Shown here: piece after piece, positions 25,404 to 33,923 of the stretch
Layout: every line of letters starts with the position of its first letter
Position numbering within the stretch: the stretch's first letter is position 1
Origin: an uncultured Armatimonadota bacterium
Lineage (GTDB): Bacteria; Armatimonadota; Armatimonadia; Armatimonadales; Armatimonadaceae
Reading direction: 5' to 3'
DNA: 33,923 nt
Assembly: GCA_903881535.1 (NCBI GenBank)
Contig: CAIRTT010000351.1
Location: 1-33,923, forward strand
Program-made: the position numbers and the translations under genes
The notes under the pieces: model-generated
What the model was told of the DNA's origin: nothing
Databases searched by the model: none
What the model saw: only the letters and a program-made list of their open reading frames with translations

Positions 25404-25907
25404 TTATTCCACGTTGATGCCCGGTTCAAGGTTGTAAAGAAGTGCTGGATGGAGATCGGCGTGGAGATAGCTGCTGTGCAGCGTCATCCCAAGTCGCTCC
25501 ATCACCCCCTTGCTCCGCTCGTTAGCAGGCAGTGTGGTGGCAGTAAACATCACGCTGGGATTCTCCGCCCGAAACTGGGCTATCAGCAACCTTGCTGCCG
25601 ATGTCGCAATCCCGTTGCCCCACGCATCCGGGTGGAGGCGCCAGCCAAGCTCGATGGCTCCATCTATATGAACACATGGCTTTGCATGGACCCAGCCGAC
25701 GGGGCGATTGTCACTCCTAAATTCGATGATGAAGTATCCATAGGGATCATCAAACGTCAGCCACCGCTCGATGACACTCTCAGCCTGCTCAAGTGTCGGA
25801 GGCGTAGCCATCAGGACATGCTCGCGAACGGCCGCGGGTGTATCAAGCCAGATAATAAAAGGAGCATCGGCCACCGTCGGGTTTCGGAGACGAAACTGCG
25901 GTGGCAT
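25404..25907 (-). CDS. GNAT family N-acetyltransferase (RimJ/RimL-like)
   Basis: A 167-aa acetyltransferase. The region at about residues 85-115 (IELGWRLHPDAWGNGIATSA) is motif A, with the Gly-rich loop that binds acetyl-CoA pyrophosphate. ANERSKGVMERLGM further on is motif B. The overall pattern fits the Acetyltransf_3 group that modifies protein N-termini or small amines; the substrate cannot be told. It starts 8 nt after uvrA and is followed after 28 nt by the ThuA-like gene. Confidence 0.88.
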   Translation of the reverse strand: MPPQFRLRNPTVADAPFIIWLDTPAAVREHVLMATPPTLEQAESVIERWLTFDDPYGYFIIEFRSDNRPVGWVHAKPCVHIDGAIELGWRLHPDAWGNGIATSAARLLIAQFRAENPSVMFTATTLPANERSKGVMERLGMTLHSSYLHADLHPALLYNLEPGINVE

Positions 25908-25915
25908 GATTGCGA

Positions 25916-28885
25916 TTACGCTCTTTTGACCAGGCTTTTACCGTTCAGGACGTGTTTGAGGTACTGACCGGTATAGCTCGCCTTCACCTTAGCGATATCT
26001 TCAGGAGTTCCCTTGGCAATGACCAATCCACCTCCATCACCACCCTCTGGGCCCATGTCGACAATCCAGTCCGCACATTTGATGACATCAAGGTTATGCT
26101 CGATGACCAGGACGGTTGAGCCGGCATCTACAAGGCGTTGCAGGAGGAGGAGGAGCTTTTCGATGTCCGCAAAGTGCAGACCTGTCGTTGGCTCATCGAG
26201 GATGTACAACGTCTTCGCTTGCAGCTTCTTGCCGAGCTCAGTCGCCAGCTTGACGCGCTGCGCTTCGCCGCCAGAGAGCGTGGTCGCCGGCTGCCCAAGC
26301 TTGATGTAGTCGAGGCCGACATCGGCGATAGTCTGGAGCTTTCTCGCAATGCTCGGAACCGCCGAGAAGAACTCGACGCCTTCCCCAACAGTCATATCGA
26401 GGACTTCGGCGATCGACTTTCCTTTGTATTTGACTTCCAGCGTCTCACGGGCGTAGCGCTTTCCATTACAGACTTCGCAGGGAACGTAGACATCTGGCAG
26501 GAACTGCATCTCGATTTTGAGGATGCCGTCGCCTTTGCACGCCTCGCAGCGGCCACCCTTGACATTAAACGAAAAGCGCCCTGGGCCATAGCCGCGTACA
26601 CGGCTTTCCTGGGTGGATGCGTAGAGATCCCGGATGACATCAAAGCAGCCCGTGTACGTCGCTGGGTTCGAGCGTGGTGTGCGGCCGATGGGAGACTGGT
26701 CAATATCGACAATCTTCTCAATGTGCTCGATGCCGGTAAGCGAATCGTGTGCTTCGGCAATCATGTGTGAGCGATAAATCTGCTGCATCAACTTTGGATA
26801 CAGCGTCTCCTGGATGAGCGTGGACTTACCGGAACCAGAGACGCCAGTGATACAGACCAGCGAGCCAAGCGGGATCTCAATATCCACGCCTTTGAGGTTA
26901 TGGCCCCTAGCACCTTTGAGGATGAGTGATTTGCCGTTGCCTTCCCGGCGTATTTTAGGGATTGCGATTTCCCGACGACCCGACAAGAACGCGGCCGTGG
27001 CGGATTCCGGGGCATTCAGGATGTCGGCTGGTGGGCCTTCTGCCACAACACGGCCTCCGTGAACACCTGCTCCTGGTCCAATATCGATCAGCCAGTCCGC
27101 GGCAGCCATCGTTTCTTCATCATGCTCAACTACAAGAATCGTATTTCCAAGGTCACGCAGGCGCGTGAGCGTTTGTACTAGCTTGGTGTTGTCGCGTTGA
27201 TGTAGCCCGATAGATGGTTCATCCAGGATGTACAGAACACCCATCAAGCCAGAACCGATCTGTGTCGCGAGGCGGATGCGCTGTGCTTCGCCTCCAGCGA
27301 GTGTGTTCGCGCTCCGGTCCATGGTGAGGTAGCCAAGGCCGACCGAAAAGAGGAAGCCAAGCCGCTCACGGATTTCCTTGACAATCTGCTTCGCGATGAT
27401 GGCTTCCCGGTTCGTGAGTGTCAGGCCATCGAAGAAGATCACCATTTTTTCGACACTGAACCCTGTCAGGGTACTAATGTCGGTGTCTCCAACCTTGACG
27501 CTAAGCGCCTCGGGTTTGAGACGTTTTCCCTTACAGTCAGGGCATGGGCGCTGCCGACGATATTGTTCGAGGTCTGCCTTGACTAAGTCGCTTGTGGTCT
27601 CGGCGAGGTGACGCTCAAGGATTGACAAAACACCGGCATACTCTGTGTCAAAGTAGCGTGTCTTGCCCCAGCGGTTACGATGTTCCATCGCAACATTGCC
27701 TTTGACACCATAGAAAACCGCATGGAGCTGCTCAGGAGTCAGGTCTTTGAGCGGAGTTTCCATGGTGAAGCCAAGCGATGTTGCTACGGCTGCAAAAAGG
27801 GCGGTTCGTGAATCCGACATGATTTGCTTGCCGGATTTATAGACAAAGTACCGTAGAGCGCCGGCCCCGATCGACATAGTGTGATCAGGAGCAATCAGTG
27901 CCGGGTCGAACTCTGCCTGAGTTCCAAGTCCATGACACTTTGGACAAGCACCATAGGGGCTGTTGAAGGAAAATGTCCGGGGCTCGATCTCTGGGAGGCT
28001 GATGCCGCAGTCGGTACAGGCGAACTTTTCGCTGTATGTATGACATTCGCCATCCACGATTTCGATGACTAAAACGCCATTGCCACGCTTTAGCGTTGAC
28101 TCGATCGAATCCGCGAGACGCTTTTCTGTACCTGCGCGTACGACAACGCGGTCCACAACGATGTCGAGATCGTGTTGCTTGTAGCGATCGAGGATTGGCA
28201 TTTCTTCCGAAATGTCGAAAATGGTGCCATCGATGCGGACGCGGACATAGCCTTCCTTGCGAATATCCTCGAGCTCTTTGCGGTACTCGCCTTTACGGCC
28301 ACGGGCAATCGGCGCCATCAGCTGCATCCGCGTGCCTTCCGGAAGCTGCATCAGCTGGTCGACAATCTGACTTGGCTGCTGCTGACTGACGGGTTTGCCA
28401 CACTGCGGGCAGTGTGGGCGTCCAGCACGTGCGTACAGAAGTCTGAGGTAGTCGTAAATCTCCGTGACGGTGGCTACGGTTGAGCGTGGGTTACGGCTGG
28501 TGGATTTCTGGTCGATGGCAACTGCAGGGGAAAGACCTTCAATTTGGTCGACATCCGGTTTGTCCATCTGACCGAGGAACTGCCTTGCGTAGGCTGAAAG
28601 GGACTCTACGTAGCGGCGTTGGCCCTCTGCATAGAGGGTGTCAAACGCCAAGGAAGACTTTCCACTACCCGAGAGGCCGGTGATAACCACCAGTTTGTCC
28701 CTTGGAATATCGATATCGATGTTCTTGAGGTTGTTCTGGCGTGCGCCGCGAATGCGGATTGCAGGGCCATCAATAATGATAGGGATGCGGCTGTCGGTGA
28801 CGGGTTCGATTTCCATAGGGCTCATACCGCCCACGGTCGGGATGTGGGCCACACGAGTGTACCTGTCATCCTGCAGACCTGTCAC
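25916..28885 (-). CDS. uvrA: Excinuclease ABC subunit A
   Basis: The 989-aa damage-recognition ATPase of nucleotide excision repair, with two ABC modules. Module 1 has Walker [10 protein letters not shown] at residues 70-78 and a signature LAGGEAQRI; module 2 has [18 protein letters not shown] and the Walker [11 protein letters not shown]. Zinc sites appear as CPQCG, CTDCG...CPKCHG, CPDCKG and CEACKG...CEVCNG. The start is GTG at 28885, overlapping the Nudix stop as GTGA; internal ATGs at 28825 and 28816 are alternatives since the conserved domain begins only near residue 40. No LexA-like box lies directly upstream. Confidence 0.97.
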   Translation of the reverse strand: MTGLQDDRYTRVAHIPTVGGMSPMEIEPVTDSRIPIIIDGPAIRIRGARQNNLKNIDIDIPRDKLVVITGLSGSGKSSLAFDTLYAEGQRRYVESLSAYARQFLGQMDKPDVDQIEGLSPAVAIDQKSTSRNPRSTVATVTEIYDYLRLLYARAGRPHCPQCGKPVSQQQPSQIVDQLMQLPEGTRMQLMAPIARGRKGEYRKELEDIRKEGYVRVRIDGTIFDISEEMPILDRYKQHDLDIVVDRVVVRAGTEKRLADSIESTLKRGNGVLVIEIVDGECHTYSEKFACTDCGISLPEIEPRTFSFNSPYGACPKCHGLGTQAEFDPALIAPDHTMSIGAGALRYFVYKSGKQIMSDSRTALFAAVATSLGFTMETPLKDLTPEQLHAVFYGVKGNVAMEHRNRWGKTRYFDTEYAGVLSILERHLAETTSDLVKADLEQYRRQRPCPDCKGKRLKPEALSVKVGDTDISTLTGFSVEKMVIFFDGLTLTNREAIIAKQIVKEIRERLGFLFSVGLGYLTMDRSANTLAGGEAQRIRLATQIGSGLMGVLYILDEPSIGLHQRDNTKLVQTLTRLRDLGNTILVVEHDEETMAAADWLIDIGPGAGVHGGRVVAEGPPADILNAPESATAAFLSGRREIAIPKIRREGNGKSLILKGARGHNLKGVDIEIPLGSLVCITGVSGSGKSTLIQETLYPKLMQQIYRSHMIAEAHDSLTGIEHIEKIVDIDQSPIGRTPRSNPATYTGCFDVIRDLYASTQESRVRGYGPGRFSFNVKGGRCEACKGDGILKIEMQFLPDVYVPCEVCNGKRYARETLEVKYKGKSIAEVLDMTVGEGVEFFSAVPSIARKLQTIADVGLDYIKLGQPATTLSGGEAQRVKLATELGKKLQAKTLYILDEPTTGLHFADIEKLLLLLQRLVDAGSTVLVIEHNLDVIKCADWIVDMGPEGGDGGGLVIAKGTPEDIAKVKASYTGQYLKHVLNGKSLVKRA

Positions 28886-29400
28886 ATTTCAGGTGGTATA
28901 CCGCCATCACCGATATTGGCAGGGATTGGGTAACCAATACGCAGGTCCTTTTGTGCTCGTAACCAAGCATATTGAAAGGCCGCATCCAGTAAGGCATCCC
29001 AGTGGTAGTACGTCTCACTCACATCTTCGACGTGAAACAACGCCCTTCCTTGAGAATCGCTTCCTGTAGGGGCATCGTGCATTTTGGTGACCGACGCAAT
29101 GTAAGCATTGGCTGCCCCAGCCGTACCATCTTCGGCAGTCAGGACAAATGCTCCCAGCTTAGTCAGCGGGCCGAGCTCGATTCCTGCTTCTTCCATCGCC
29201 TCGCGGTGTGCGGCAGCTTCTGGCTGTTCACCCGGCTCGATGTGTCCGCTGGGCGTGCACCATCCACGGTTGATAATTTCCGCGAGCACGATGAGGTCCC
29301 CGTAAAATGGAAAGACGACAACGTGGGTAACGGGTGCATCCGTGCTGAGGACGAACTCTGCTTGGTAGCTTCCCCACTTTGCTTTTGGGAATTCAGTCAA
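28882..29400 (-). CDS. Nudix hydrolase
   Basis: A 172-aa Nudix-fold hydrolase. The Nudix box GX5EX7REUXEEXGU runs from Gly52: GHIEPGE, then REAMEEAGI, with all catalytic Glu present. Such enzymes cleave nucleoside diphosphates linked to another moiety; substrate unknown. The start is TTG at 29400, overlapping the zinc-ribbon gene by 8 nt, and its stop overlaps uvrA. Placement next to UvrA makes a nucleotide-sanitation role attractive but unproven. Confidence 0.9.
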   Translation of the reverse strand: MTEFPKAKWGSYQAEFVLSTDAPVTHVVVFPFYGDLIVLAEIINRGWCTPSGHIEPGEQPEAAAHREAMEEAGIELGPLTKLGAFVLTAEDGTAGAANAYIASVTKMHDAPTGSDSQGRALFHVEDVSETYYHWDALLDAAFQYAWLRAQKDLRIGYPIPANIGDGGIPPEM

Positions 29401-29611
29401 TGCTGAGCAGGTCTTGCAGATTGGTGGCGAACAAATCGATGCGCCCGCACATTTCGCAGACTTTTGCTGTGACAGGGGATGTCGTTACGGAAGCAACACC
29501 GAGAAAGTCATCGGATGCCTTACCCGTGATTGTAATGCGAGCATCCCCATTACCAACCTGAAGGCGGCCTTTGTGCATTTGACCGCCGCACGCGGCACAT
29601 GTGTTTTTCAT
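29393..29611 (-). CDS. Small zinc-ribbon protein, 72 aa
   Basis: Two knuckles, Cys5-x2-Cys8 (CAACG) and Cys52-x2-Cys55 (CEMCG), enclose a beta-rich segment (GRLQVGNGDARITITG). This is the layout of small zinc ribbons with a likely nucleic-acid or protein contact role. Function is unknown. TAGGATAG lies about 10 nt before the ATG, and it is 32 nt after the rmlC-like gene. Its stop overlaps the Nudix start. Confidence 0.7.
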   Translation of the reverse strand: MKNTCAACGGQMHKGRLQVGNGDARITITGKASDDFLGVASVTTSPVTAKVCEMCGRIDLFATNLQDLLSID

Positions 29612-29643
29612 AGCGCGTCTATCCTACCAAACAGAAGCGGTAT

Positions 29644-30198
29644 CTAACCGGGGGTCATTTCCCAAAAGTCTTTGCCAACGATGTCAAATGGCAGGCGATG
29701 TTCATCTGGCGCGGTTGCATCGAAATGCTGGTTCACAAAATAAACCAGCTGGCTGGTGGTGTTACCAACATTTGCACAGCCGTGTGCGACGCCGCGTGGG
29801 ATGAAGAGGAGGCGCGAGACGCCGCCGCCGAGGAGAAGGCGCATTTGTGCATTCAGGGTTGGGCTGTCCGCGCGGGCATCCACGAGGCCAACCAGCAAGC
29901 GCTCCGTCGGTGGGACAAACCAGACATCATCCTGGTTGTAGTGAATATGAAAAGCCTTGATAGCCCCTACCTGCACGACAGACCATGAGGACTGCAAGAC
30001 TTGAAAGTCAGGGATTGCTACGAGGCGGCCATTTTGATCGAGGCGGATAATTTCAGCGAAGGCGCCACCATCATCCTGGAAGGTACGCAGCTCGATGATC
30101 TTGACACCCTCGATGTTTGTGCGGGGGGCATAGCTCTGCGTGGTCAGGACACTTGCGTAGTCGGGGTGGATGGCGGATGTGGACAGGCGTTCGGCCAT
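29644..30198 (-). CDS. dTDP-4-dehydrorhamnose 3,5-epimerase family protein
   Basis: A 184-aa cupin. Canonical RmlC epimerises dTDP-4-keto-6-deoxyglucose to the L-rhamno form. Family landmarks are DDGGAFAEI (41-49), SSWSVVQVGAIKAFHIH (70-86), FIPRGVAHG (132-140) and WEMTPG at the end. The RGLHxQ motif is changed to KAFHIH, keeping the base His but not the preceding Arg, and the usual Lys-Leu-Val segment after it is replaced by VWFVPPT. A variant substrate or reaction is therefore possible. It is 3 nt after rmlA; rmlB and rmlD are not in the window. Confidence 0.82.
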   Translation of the reverse strand: MAERLSTSAIHPDYASVLTTQSYAPRTNIEGVKIIELRTFQDDGGAFAEIIRLDQNGRLVAIPDFQVLQSSWSVVQVGAIKAFHIHYNQDDVWFVPPTERLLVGLVDARADSPTLNAQMRLLLGGGVSRLLFIPRGVAHGCANVGNTTSQLVYFVNQHFDATAPDEHRLPFDIVGKDFWEMTPG

Positions 30199-30201
30199 AA
30201 C

Positions 30202-31098
30202 TTATCTGGTCTCCGGGAGGTTAGGTTTGGATTCGCTTGCGATACGACGCAGGTAAGAGGCATAGCCTGTTTTACCGAGGGCATCTGCTCCTGCAATGAC
30301 ATCTTGTGCAGAAATCCAGCCGCTTTGCAGTGCGATTTCCTCAAGACAGGCGATTTTCAGGCTTTGCCTTCGCTCGATGGCAGCGACAAAGTTACCTGCT
30401 TCGAGGAGGGCATCGTGGGTGCCGGTGTCGAGCCAAGCGGTTCCGCGGCCAAGAATCTCCGCGTGGAGATCATTTTTGGCGAGGTACATCTGGTTGACAG
30501 TGGTGATTTCCAGCTCACCGCGATGGCTTGGTTTTACGGCAGCTGCGACATCGGTGATGTCACTGTCATAGAAGTACAGACCTACAACAGCGTAGTTTGA
30601 CTTTGGCTGTTCGGGTTTTTCTTCAATGGAGATGACGCGTCCGGATGCATCAAAGTCCATTACGCCGTAGCGCTCTGGATCTGCGACGTGGTAACCGAAG
30701 ACGGTTGCACCGGACTCGCGGGTAGCGGCTCGTCGGAGCTGTTCGGGAAGACCGTGGCCGTAGAAGACATTGTCGCCGAGGACAAGGGCTGCTGGTCCGC
30801 CTGCGATGAAGTCTTTCGCAATGTGAAATGCCTGTGCCAAGCCTTCAGGGCGCGGCTGGACGGCGTATTGCAGATTAATTCCGTACGCACTCCCATCCCC
30901 GAGGAGGCGTTCAAACAGAGGCAGGTCATCAGGGGTACTGATAAGCATGATGTCCCGGATTCCGCTCAACATCAGGGTCGAAAGCGGGTAGTAAACCATC
31001 GGCTTGTCGTAGACAGCCATCAATTGCTTTGATTCGGCTTTTGTTGCTGGGTACAGGCGTGTTCCACTACCACCTGCGAGGACTATTCCCTTGCTCAT
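30202..31098 (-). CDS. rmlA: Glucose-1-phosphate thymidylyltransferase
   Basis: A 298-aa nucleotidyltransferase that makes dTDP-glucose, the first step to dTDP-rhamnose and related sugars. Landmarks: [23 protein letters not shown] at the N-terminus, [30 protein letters not shown] with a metal-binding Asp, [19 protein letters not shown], and [17 protein letters not shown]. Start is the ATG at 31098; no ribosome site is seen and a -10-like box sits only 6 nt upstream. First gene of the ten-gene minus-strand run. Confidence 0.95.
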   Translation of the reverse strand: MSKGIVLAGGSGTRLYPATKAESKQLMAVYDKPMVYYPLSTLMLSGIRDIMLISTPDDLPLFERLLGDGSAYGINLQYAVQPRPEGLAQAFHIAKDFIAGGPAALVLGDNVFYGHGLPEQLRRAATRESGATVFGYHVADPERYGVMDFDASGRVISIEEKPEQPKSNYAVVGLYFYDSDITDVAAAVKPSHRGELEITTVNQMYLAKNDLHAEILGRGTAWLDTGTHDALLEAGNFVAAIERRQSLKIACLEEIALQSGWISAQDVIAGADALGKTGYASYLRRIASESKPNLPETR

Positions 31099-31104
31099 TG
31101 TTAC

Positions 31105-31110
31105 ATTCTA
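31105..31110 (-). promoter_or_regulatory. -10-like box at the rmlA start
   Basis: TAGAAT on the minus strand lies 6 nt before the rmlA ATG, placing a transcription start at or next to the A of ATG. No matching -35 is present at 16-19 bp, so support is weak. Confidence 0.35.
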
Positions 31111-31140
31111 CGCCTCGGGTCGAAGTTGCGCCGGATAGGC

Positions 31141-31169
31141 TTGACGGGGCATATCGACCCCGCTACACT
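31141..31169 (+). promoter_or_regulatory. Promoter of the propeller/pseudokinase unit
   Basis: -35 TTGACG (31141-31146), 17-bp spacer, -10 TACACT (31164-31169). The expected transcription start is near 31176, 6 nt before the first ATG at 31182 and 39 nt before the second at 31215. Confidence 0.6.
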
Positions 31170-31181
31170 CTCCTACAGCGC

Positions 31182-32813
31182 ATGACCGAATCAGACGAAC
31201 TCCCGTGGAACAGTATGTCCATAAAATTGCCGGCGGAAGCATTTGTTTCCGGTGGCTTTTTCGATGAGGCGCTTGGTTTCAATGCGGCTGCTGGGCGTGG
31301 CACCCTGCGTGTTTCTGTTACAGCGACTGAGTCGTGGCTGTCGTTCGTGCCGAAAACATTTGCGCTTGCGGCGGGCGAGAGCATCGCTGCAAATGTCACT
31401 GTGGATATCGCTGCGGCGAAGCGGATGGTCGAAGGGGGCCGGCCTCCGATCGGCGAGCTGCAAATAACGTTTGAGCAACAAAACACGGCAGGTGTACGTG
31501 TCGAACGGACAGCAAACATTCCTGTCCAGCTTCCCGTCGCCGTTTGCCCATGTTGTAAACGCGTTCTACATATTCCAAGCCATCGTGGTGCCAAACCCCC
31601 GACAGTTTGTATCCATTGTTTTGAGCGCCTGCGCCCGTGCCCTCACTGTGGTGTTCTGAATACCTGGCGGGTTCGAACCTGTCTTGTCAGCCCAAGTCAC
31701 ATCATCCGGGCGAGCGAAGACTGGGTCACCCTTGGCGGAAACAGTCAACACACGAGCAACGCTGATGTGCCTCTTGGTGCCGGTGCCCTGATTTGGCAAT
31801 TCCCGTTAATGCTGCAGACCAATCCGCTCCGGCGTTTGCAATGGTCATCTGTGGTGACCGCGTTCGGTGTTGTCTATGCTGCAAGCACGACCGGGGATGG
31901 CGAGCATTTGCTGCACGCATTTGATGTCGAATCAGGCATGCCCATTTGGGATCCATATGTGCTGGCGGCGCCAGTTCACCCGGATCGCGGCGGAGTTTGT
32001 ATCGTCGGCGAGCTTGTCGTGGCAGGTTTGGTGAATGGAAGCGTGCTTGCGATCGATGCGATACGCGGGACGCGGCGCTGGCTGGTGGATATCGGTGGCT
32101 CCGTTTACGGCTCGGTCATTCCGGTGAACTTGGCAACCGTTGCCGTTCCGGTCGCGGATGGCATCCATGCAGGACGCTTGGTTATGCTCACCACGGATGG
32201 CGGTCGTATCAAGTTTGAGGTTCCGCTGACTGGCCGTCCGGAGTGCACACCCGCTGCCGGTGGGAATACAATTGTCGTCCACGATGACACCGGCGGTGTC
32301 CTTGCGGTAAACGCATCTACGGGGGACACGCTTTGGTACACACAGCTGGCTGACTGCTTTGATGCGGCTCCCGTTATCGCGGATGGCGTGGTTTATTCCG
32401 GCGGCCACGATGGCATTCTGCGTGCACTGATGATGACGAGCGGGACACTCATCTGGGAATCACCTGTTCTTGGCGGCGCCATTACAGGTACGCCCAGCAT
32501 CGGGGACAGTGTTCTTGCCGTTCCGACTGTTGAGGGCCTTTGCCTTGTCAGCCGCGAAACTGGGCAACCGGTCCAGCGCACCAGCCGCGGTCCAGTGCGC
32601 GCGCAACCGATTGTCGCCCCAGATGGCTTTCTCTTTGCAGGACGGGATGCACGCTTGCATCGCTTGGCGGCCGGGATGGCAGTGGATGATGTCTACGATG
32701 CTGGCGGTGGCGGGCCTCAAGTCAGTGTCCCAATGGCGTATGCCGATGGCAATGTGTTCCTTGCAACCACACGTGGCGTGCTCTACGCCCTACGCATGAC
32801 AGGGGTGCTCTAA
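31182..32813 (+). CDS. Ig-like / zinc-ribbon / PQQ-type beta-propeller protein
   Basis: A 543-aa protein with an unusual domain order. Residues about 13-118 form a beta-sandwich of BACON/Ig-like character (TLRVSVTATESWLSFVP). A cysteine-rich part at 122-167 has CPCC, CIHC and CPHC knuckles, i.e. one or two zinc ribbons. Residues about 180-543 are PQQ-like propeller blades with repeats such as GDTLWYTQL, APVIADGVVYSGG and ITGTPSIGDSVLAV. No signal peptide or membrane segment is seen, so it appears cytoplasmic, unlike PQQ dehydrogenases or BamB. ATG 31215, with GTGGA ahead of it, is an alternative start. The next gene begins directly after its TAA. Confidence 0.75.
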   Translation: MTESDELPWNSMSIKLPAEAFVSGGFFDEALGFNAAAGRGTLRVSVTATESWLSFVPKTFALAAGESIAANVTVDIAAAKRMVEGGRPPIGELQITFEQQNTAGVRVERTANIPVQLPVAVCPCCKRVLHIPSHRGAKPPTVCIHCFERLRPCPHCGVLNTWRVRTCLVSPSHIIRASEDWVTLGGNSQHTSNADVPLGAGALIWQFPLMLQTNPLRRLQWSSVVTAFGVVYAASTTGDGEHLLHAFDVESGMPIWDPYVLAAPVHPDRGGVCIVGELVVAGLVNGSVLAIDAIRGTRRWLVDIGGSVYGSVIPVNLATVAVPVADGIHAGRLVMLTTDGGRIKFEVPLTGRPECTPAAGGNTIVVHDDTGGVLAVNASTGDTLWYTQLADCFDAAPVIADGVVYSGGHDGILRALMMTSGTLIWESPVLGGAITGTPSIGDSVLAVPTVEGLCLVSRETGQPVQRTSRGPVRAQPIVAPDGFLFAGRDARLHRLAAGMAVDDVYDAGGGGPQVSVPMAYADGNVFLATTRGVLYALRMTGVL

Positions 32814-33923
32814 GTGTCTGATGTTCTCCCTGCTTTTCTGGTAAAGCAGATTGAAAATGCCGGAATCATGGCAACGCCCCAGCCCGATGTAACTGCGTGG
32901 ATTGGCTCGGATAAACGCACGGGTCGCCCGGTGATGGTTCGGCGGATACCCAACACACAAGTGGCACAAAGTCGACTGACGACAGCGCTTGATGCCGTCC
33001 ATCAAACGGTTGTACCGTTCCGCCGTTGGATGCTCATTGATGACAATATCTACACCGTCAGGGATGTCCTTAAGGGAAAGAATCTCCGCCAGTATTGGAT
33101 GGGTGTCGGCGGGCGTGCGGATACGGAGACGCTTCGGCGCTGGATTGTGCCACTCCTAGATGGACTAGCCGCTTTTCACGCTGTGGGAGCAGTACATGGT
33201 GGGCTTTCCTTGGACAACTTAATCGTCGGGGATGACCTACGGATGTACATTACCGATGGAGGCATCTGCGACCCCATGGCGGCACACCATGCAACTGTAT
33301 ACGGACCTGGAGCTGGGCCCGCATCTGATATTGCCGCTGTGACCAAGCTGGTAATCGCTCTTCTTCCAAAATCTGGTCCCTTTGCAAGCCCAGTTGTACG
33401 TGCCCGTGTTGAAGGACTTGTGTTGCGCTGCGAGACACTTGCCGCTATCCGGGAGGTCCTTGAAGGCCTGGACGGAATCGCGATGGACAGTATCACCAAA
33501 GCCGGTGGTCAACCCAGCGCGGGCGACATGCAGAGTGGATTGCCAGGAACGCGTGTCGACAAAGGACATCCAAGGCTGGTTTGTGATCAGCTCGATCGCT
33601 GCACCATTGTTGCAGGGAGTGGCGGCGAGCTGAATCTGTCTATTCGCAATACAGGCGAGGCGACATTACTCATTCGGGTCGTCGCCACCCAGCACCCTTG
33701 GCTCAATGTTCGCCAGATACCTCTACCGATTGTGATTGCTCCAAATGGAACAGGCAGAATCCCGTTTGTCGTGAGCGCTGCTCGCCTCGCCCCCGGGGAT
33801 TATAGGAGTCAGGTGTTTCTGTCGACCAATGCACCAGGAGGCCAGGCCGAAAACCTCGCCAGTGGATGGTATCGACACACAGCAGCTGTCACTGCACGTA
33901 TTATCAACGCAAGTTACCGGTGA
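32814..33923 (+). CDS. Pseudokinase with C-terminal Ig-like domain
   Basis: A 369-aa protein whose first 225 residues follow a Ser/Thr kinase fold: LLDGLAAFHAVGAVHGGLSL is the catalytic-loop region, YITDGGI the DFG position, and ASDIAAVTKL the helix-F SDI motif. Key residues are lost: HRD is HGG (128-130), DFG is DGG (148-150), and the beta-3 Lys position reads VMVRR. Phosphotransfer is therefore unlikely. Residues about 265-365 resemble the Ig-like domain of the upstream propeller protein (HPWLNVRQIPLPIVIAP). The start is GTG directly after the upstream stop, so the pair is coupled. The TGA is the last codon of the window. Confidence 0.75.
   Translation: MSDVLPAFLVKQIENAGIMATPQPDVTAWIGSDKRTGRPVMVRRIPNTQVAQSRLTTALDAVHQTVVPFRRWMLIDDNIYTVRDVLKGKNLRQYWMGVGGRADTETLRRWIVPLLDGLAAFHAVGAVHGGLSLDNLIVGDDLRMYITDGGICDPMAAHHATVYGPGAGPASDIAAVTKLVIALLPKSGPFASPVVRARVEGLVLRCETLAAIREVLEGLDGIAMDSITKAGGQPSAGDMQSGLPGTRVDKGHPRLVCDQLDRCTIVAGSGGELNLSIRNTGEATLLIRVVATQHPWLNVRQIPLPIVIAPNGTGRIPFVVSAARLAPGDYRSQVFLSTNAPGGQAENLASGWYRHTAAVTARIINASYR

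Noticed and set aside
30001-30600. 199-aa open frame on the plus strand across rmlC/rmlA
   Set aside because: It spans the junction of two clear genes on the opposite strand.

Overview
The window is a 33.9 kb piece of a bacterial chromosome with moderate GC (roughly mid-50s % by eye). It is gene-dense, with mostly core genes packed head to tail on the minus strand. I see no rRNA, tRNA, CRISPR array, insertion sequence or prophage. The taxon is not certain. LexA-like boxes of the GAAC-N4-GTT(T/C) type, an imuB-dnaE2 mutasome pair, a two-gene rpoBC unit not preceded by rplJL, a GYF/DUF4339 membrane protein and a PQQ-propeller/pseudokinase pair fit a Terrabacteria-type lineage. Armatimonadota or a neighbouring poorly sampled phylum is my guess, not a demonstrated placement.

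Layout, left to right. (1) 1-2865, minus: an SOS-type mutagenesis cassette, imuB followed by dnaE2 (cut by the window edge), with one clear promoter flanked by two LexA-like palindromes. (2) 2895-4774, minus: a GYF-domain membrane protein with its own terminator. (3) 4936-8608, minus: an ndk-queA-HTH protein-DUF192-glycosyltransferase operon. (4) 8713-10851, minus: a small secreted YHS/TRASH-like metal-binding protein, a 406-bp stretch without a convincing gene, then a tyrosine recombinase coupled to an HNH endonuclease. (5) 11047-12650, minus: greA-alr. Its promoter is back to back with that of rpoBC. (6) 12776-21842, plus: rpoB and rpoC with a strong sigma70-type promoter, two hairpins in the rpoB-rpoC gap and a perfect terminator. 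RpoB carries a Cys4 zinc-ribbon insertion and has Ser at the rifampicin-contact position that is His526 in E. coli. (7) 21863-22927, plus: a secreted parvulin-type peptidyl-prolyl isomerase with a terminator. (8) 22936-31098, minus: ten tightly packed genes (rmlA, rmlC-like, zinc ribbon, Nudix, uvrA, GNAT, ThuA-like, D-Ala-D-Ala dipeptidase, an 80-aa unknown, xerC-like). (9) 31141-33923, plus: a divergent two-gene unit made of an Ig-like/zinc-ribbon/PQQ-propeller protein and a pseudokinase with an Ig-like tail.

The functional themes are information processing (RNA polymerase, GreA), DNA repair and mutagenesis (UvrA, ImuB, DnaE2, Xer recombinases), nucleotide and tRNA metabolism (Ndk, QueA, Nudix) and envelope chemistry (Alr, D-Ala-D-Ala dipeptidase, RmlA, RmlC-like, glycosyltransferase, PPIase). 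The most promising unusual items are the zinc-ribbon insertion in RpoB, the propeller/pseudokinase locus and the doubly operated imuB-dnaE2 promoter.
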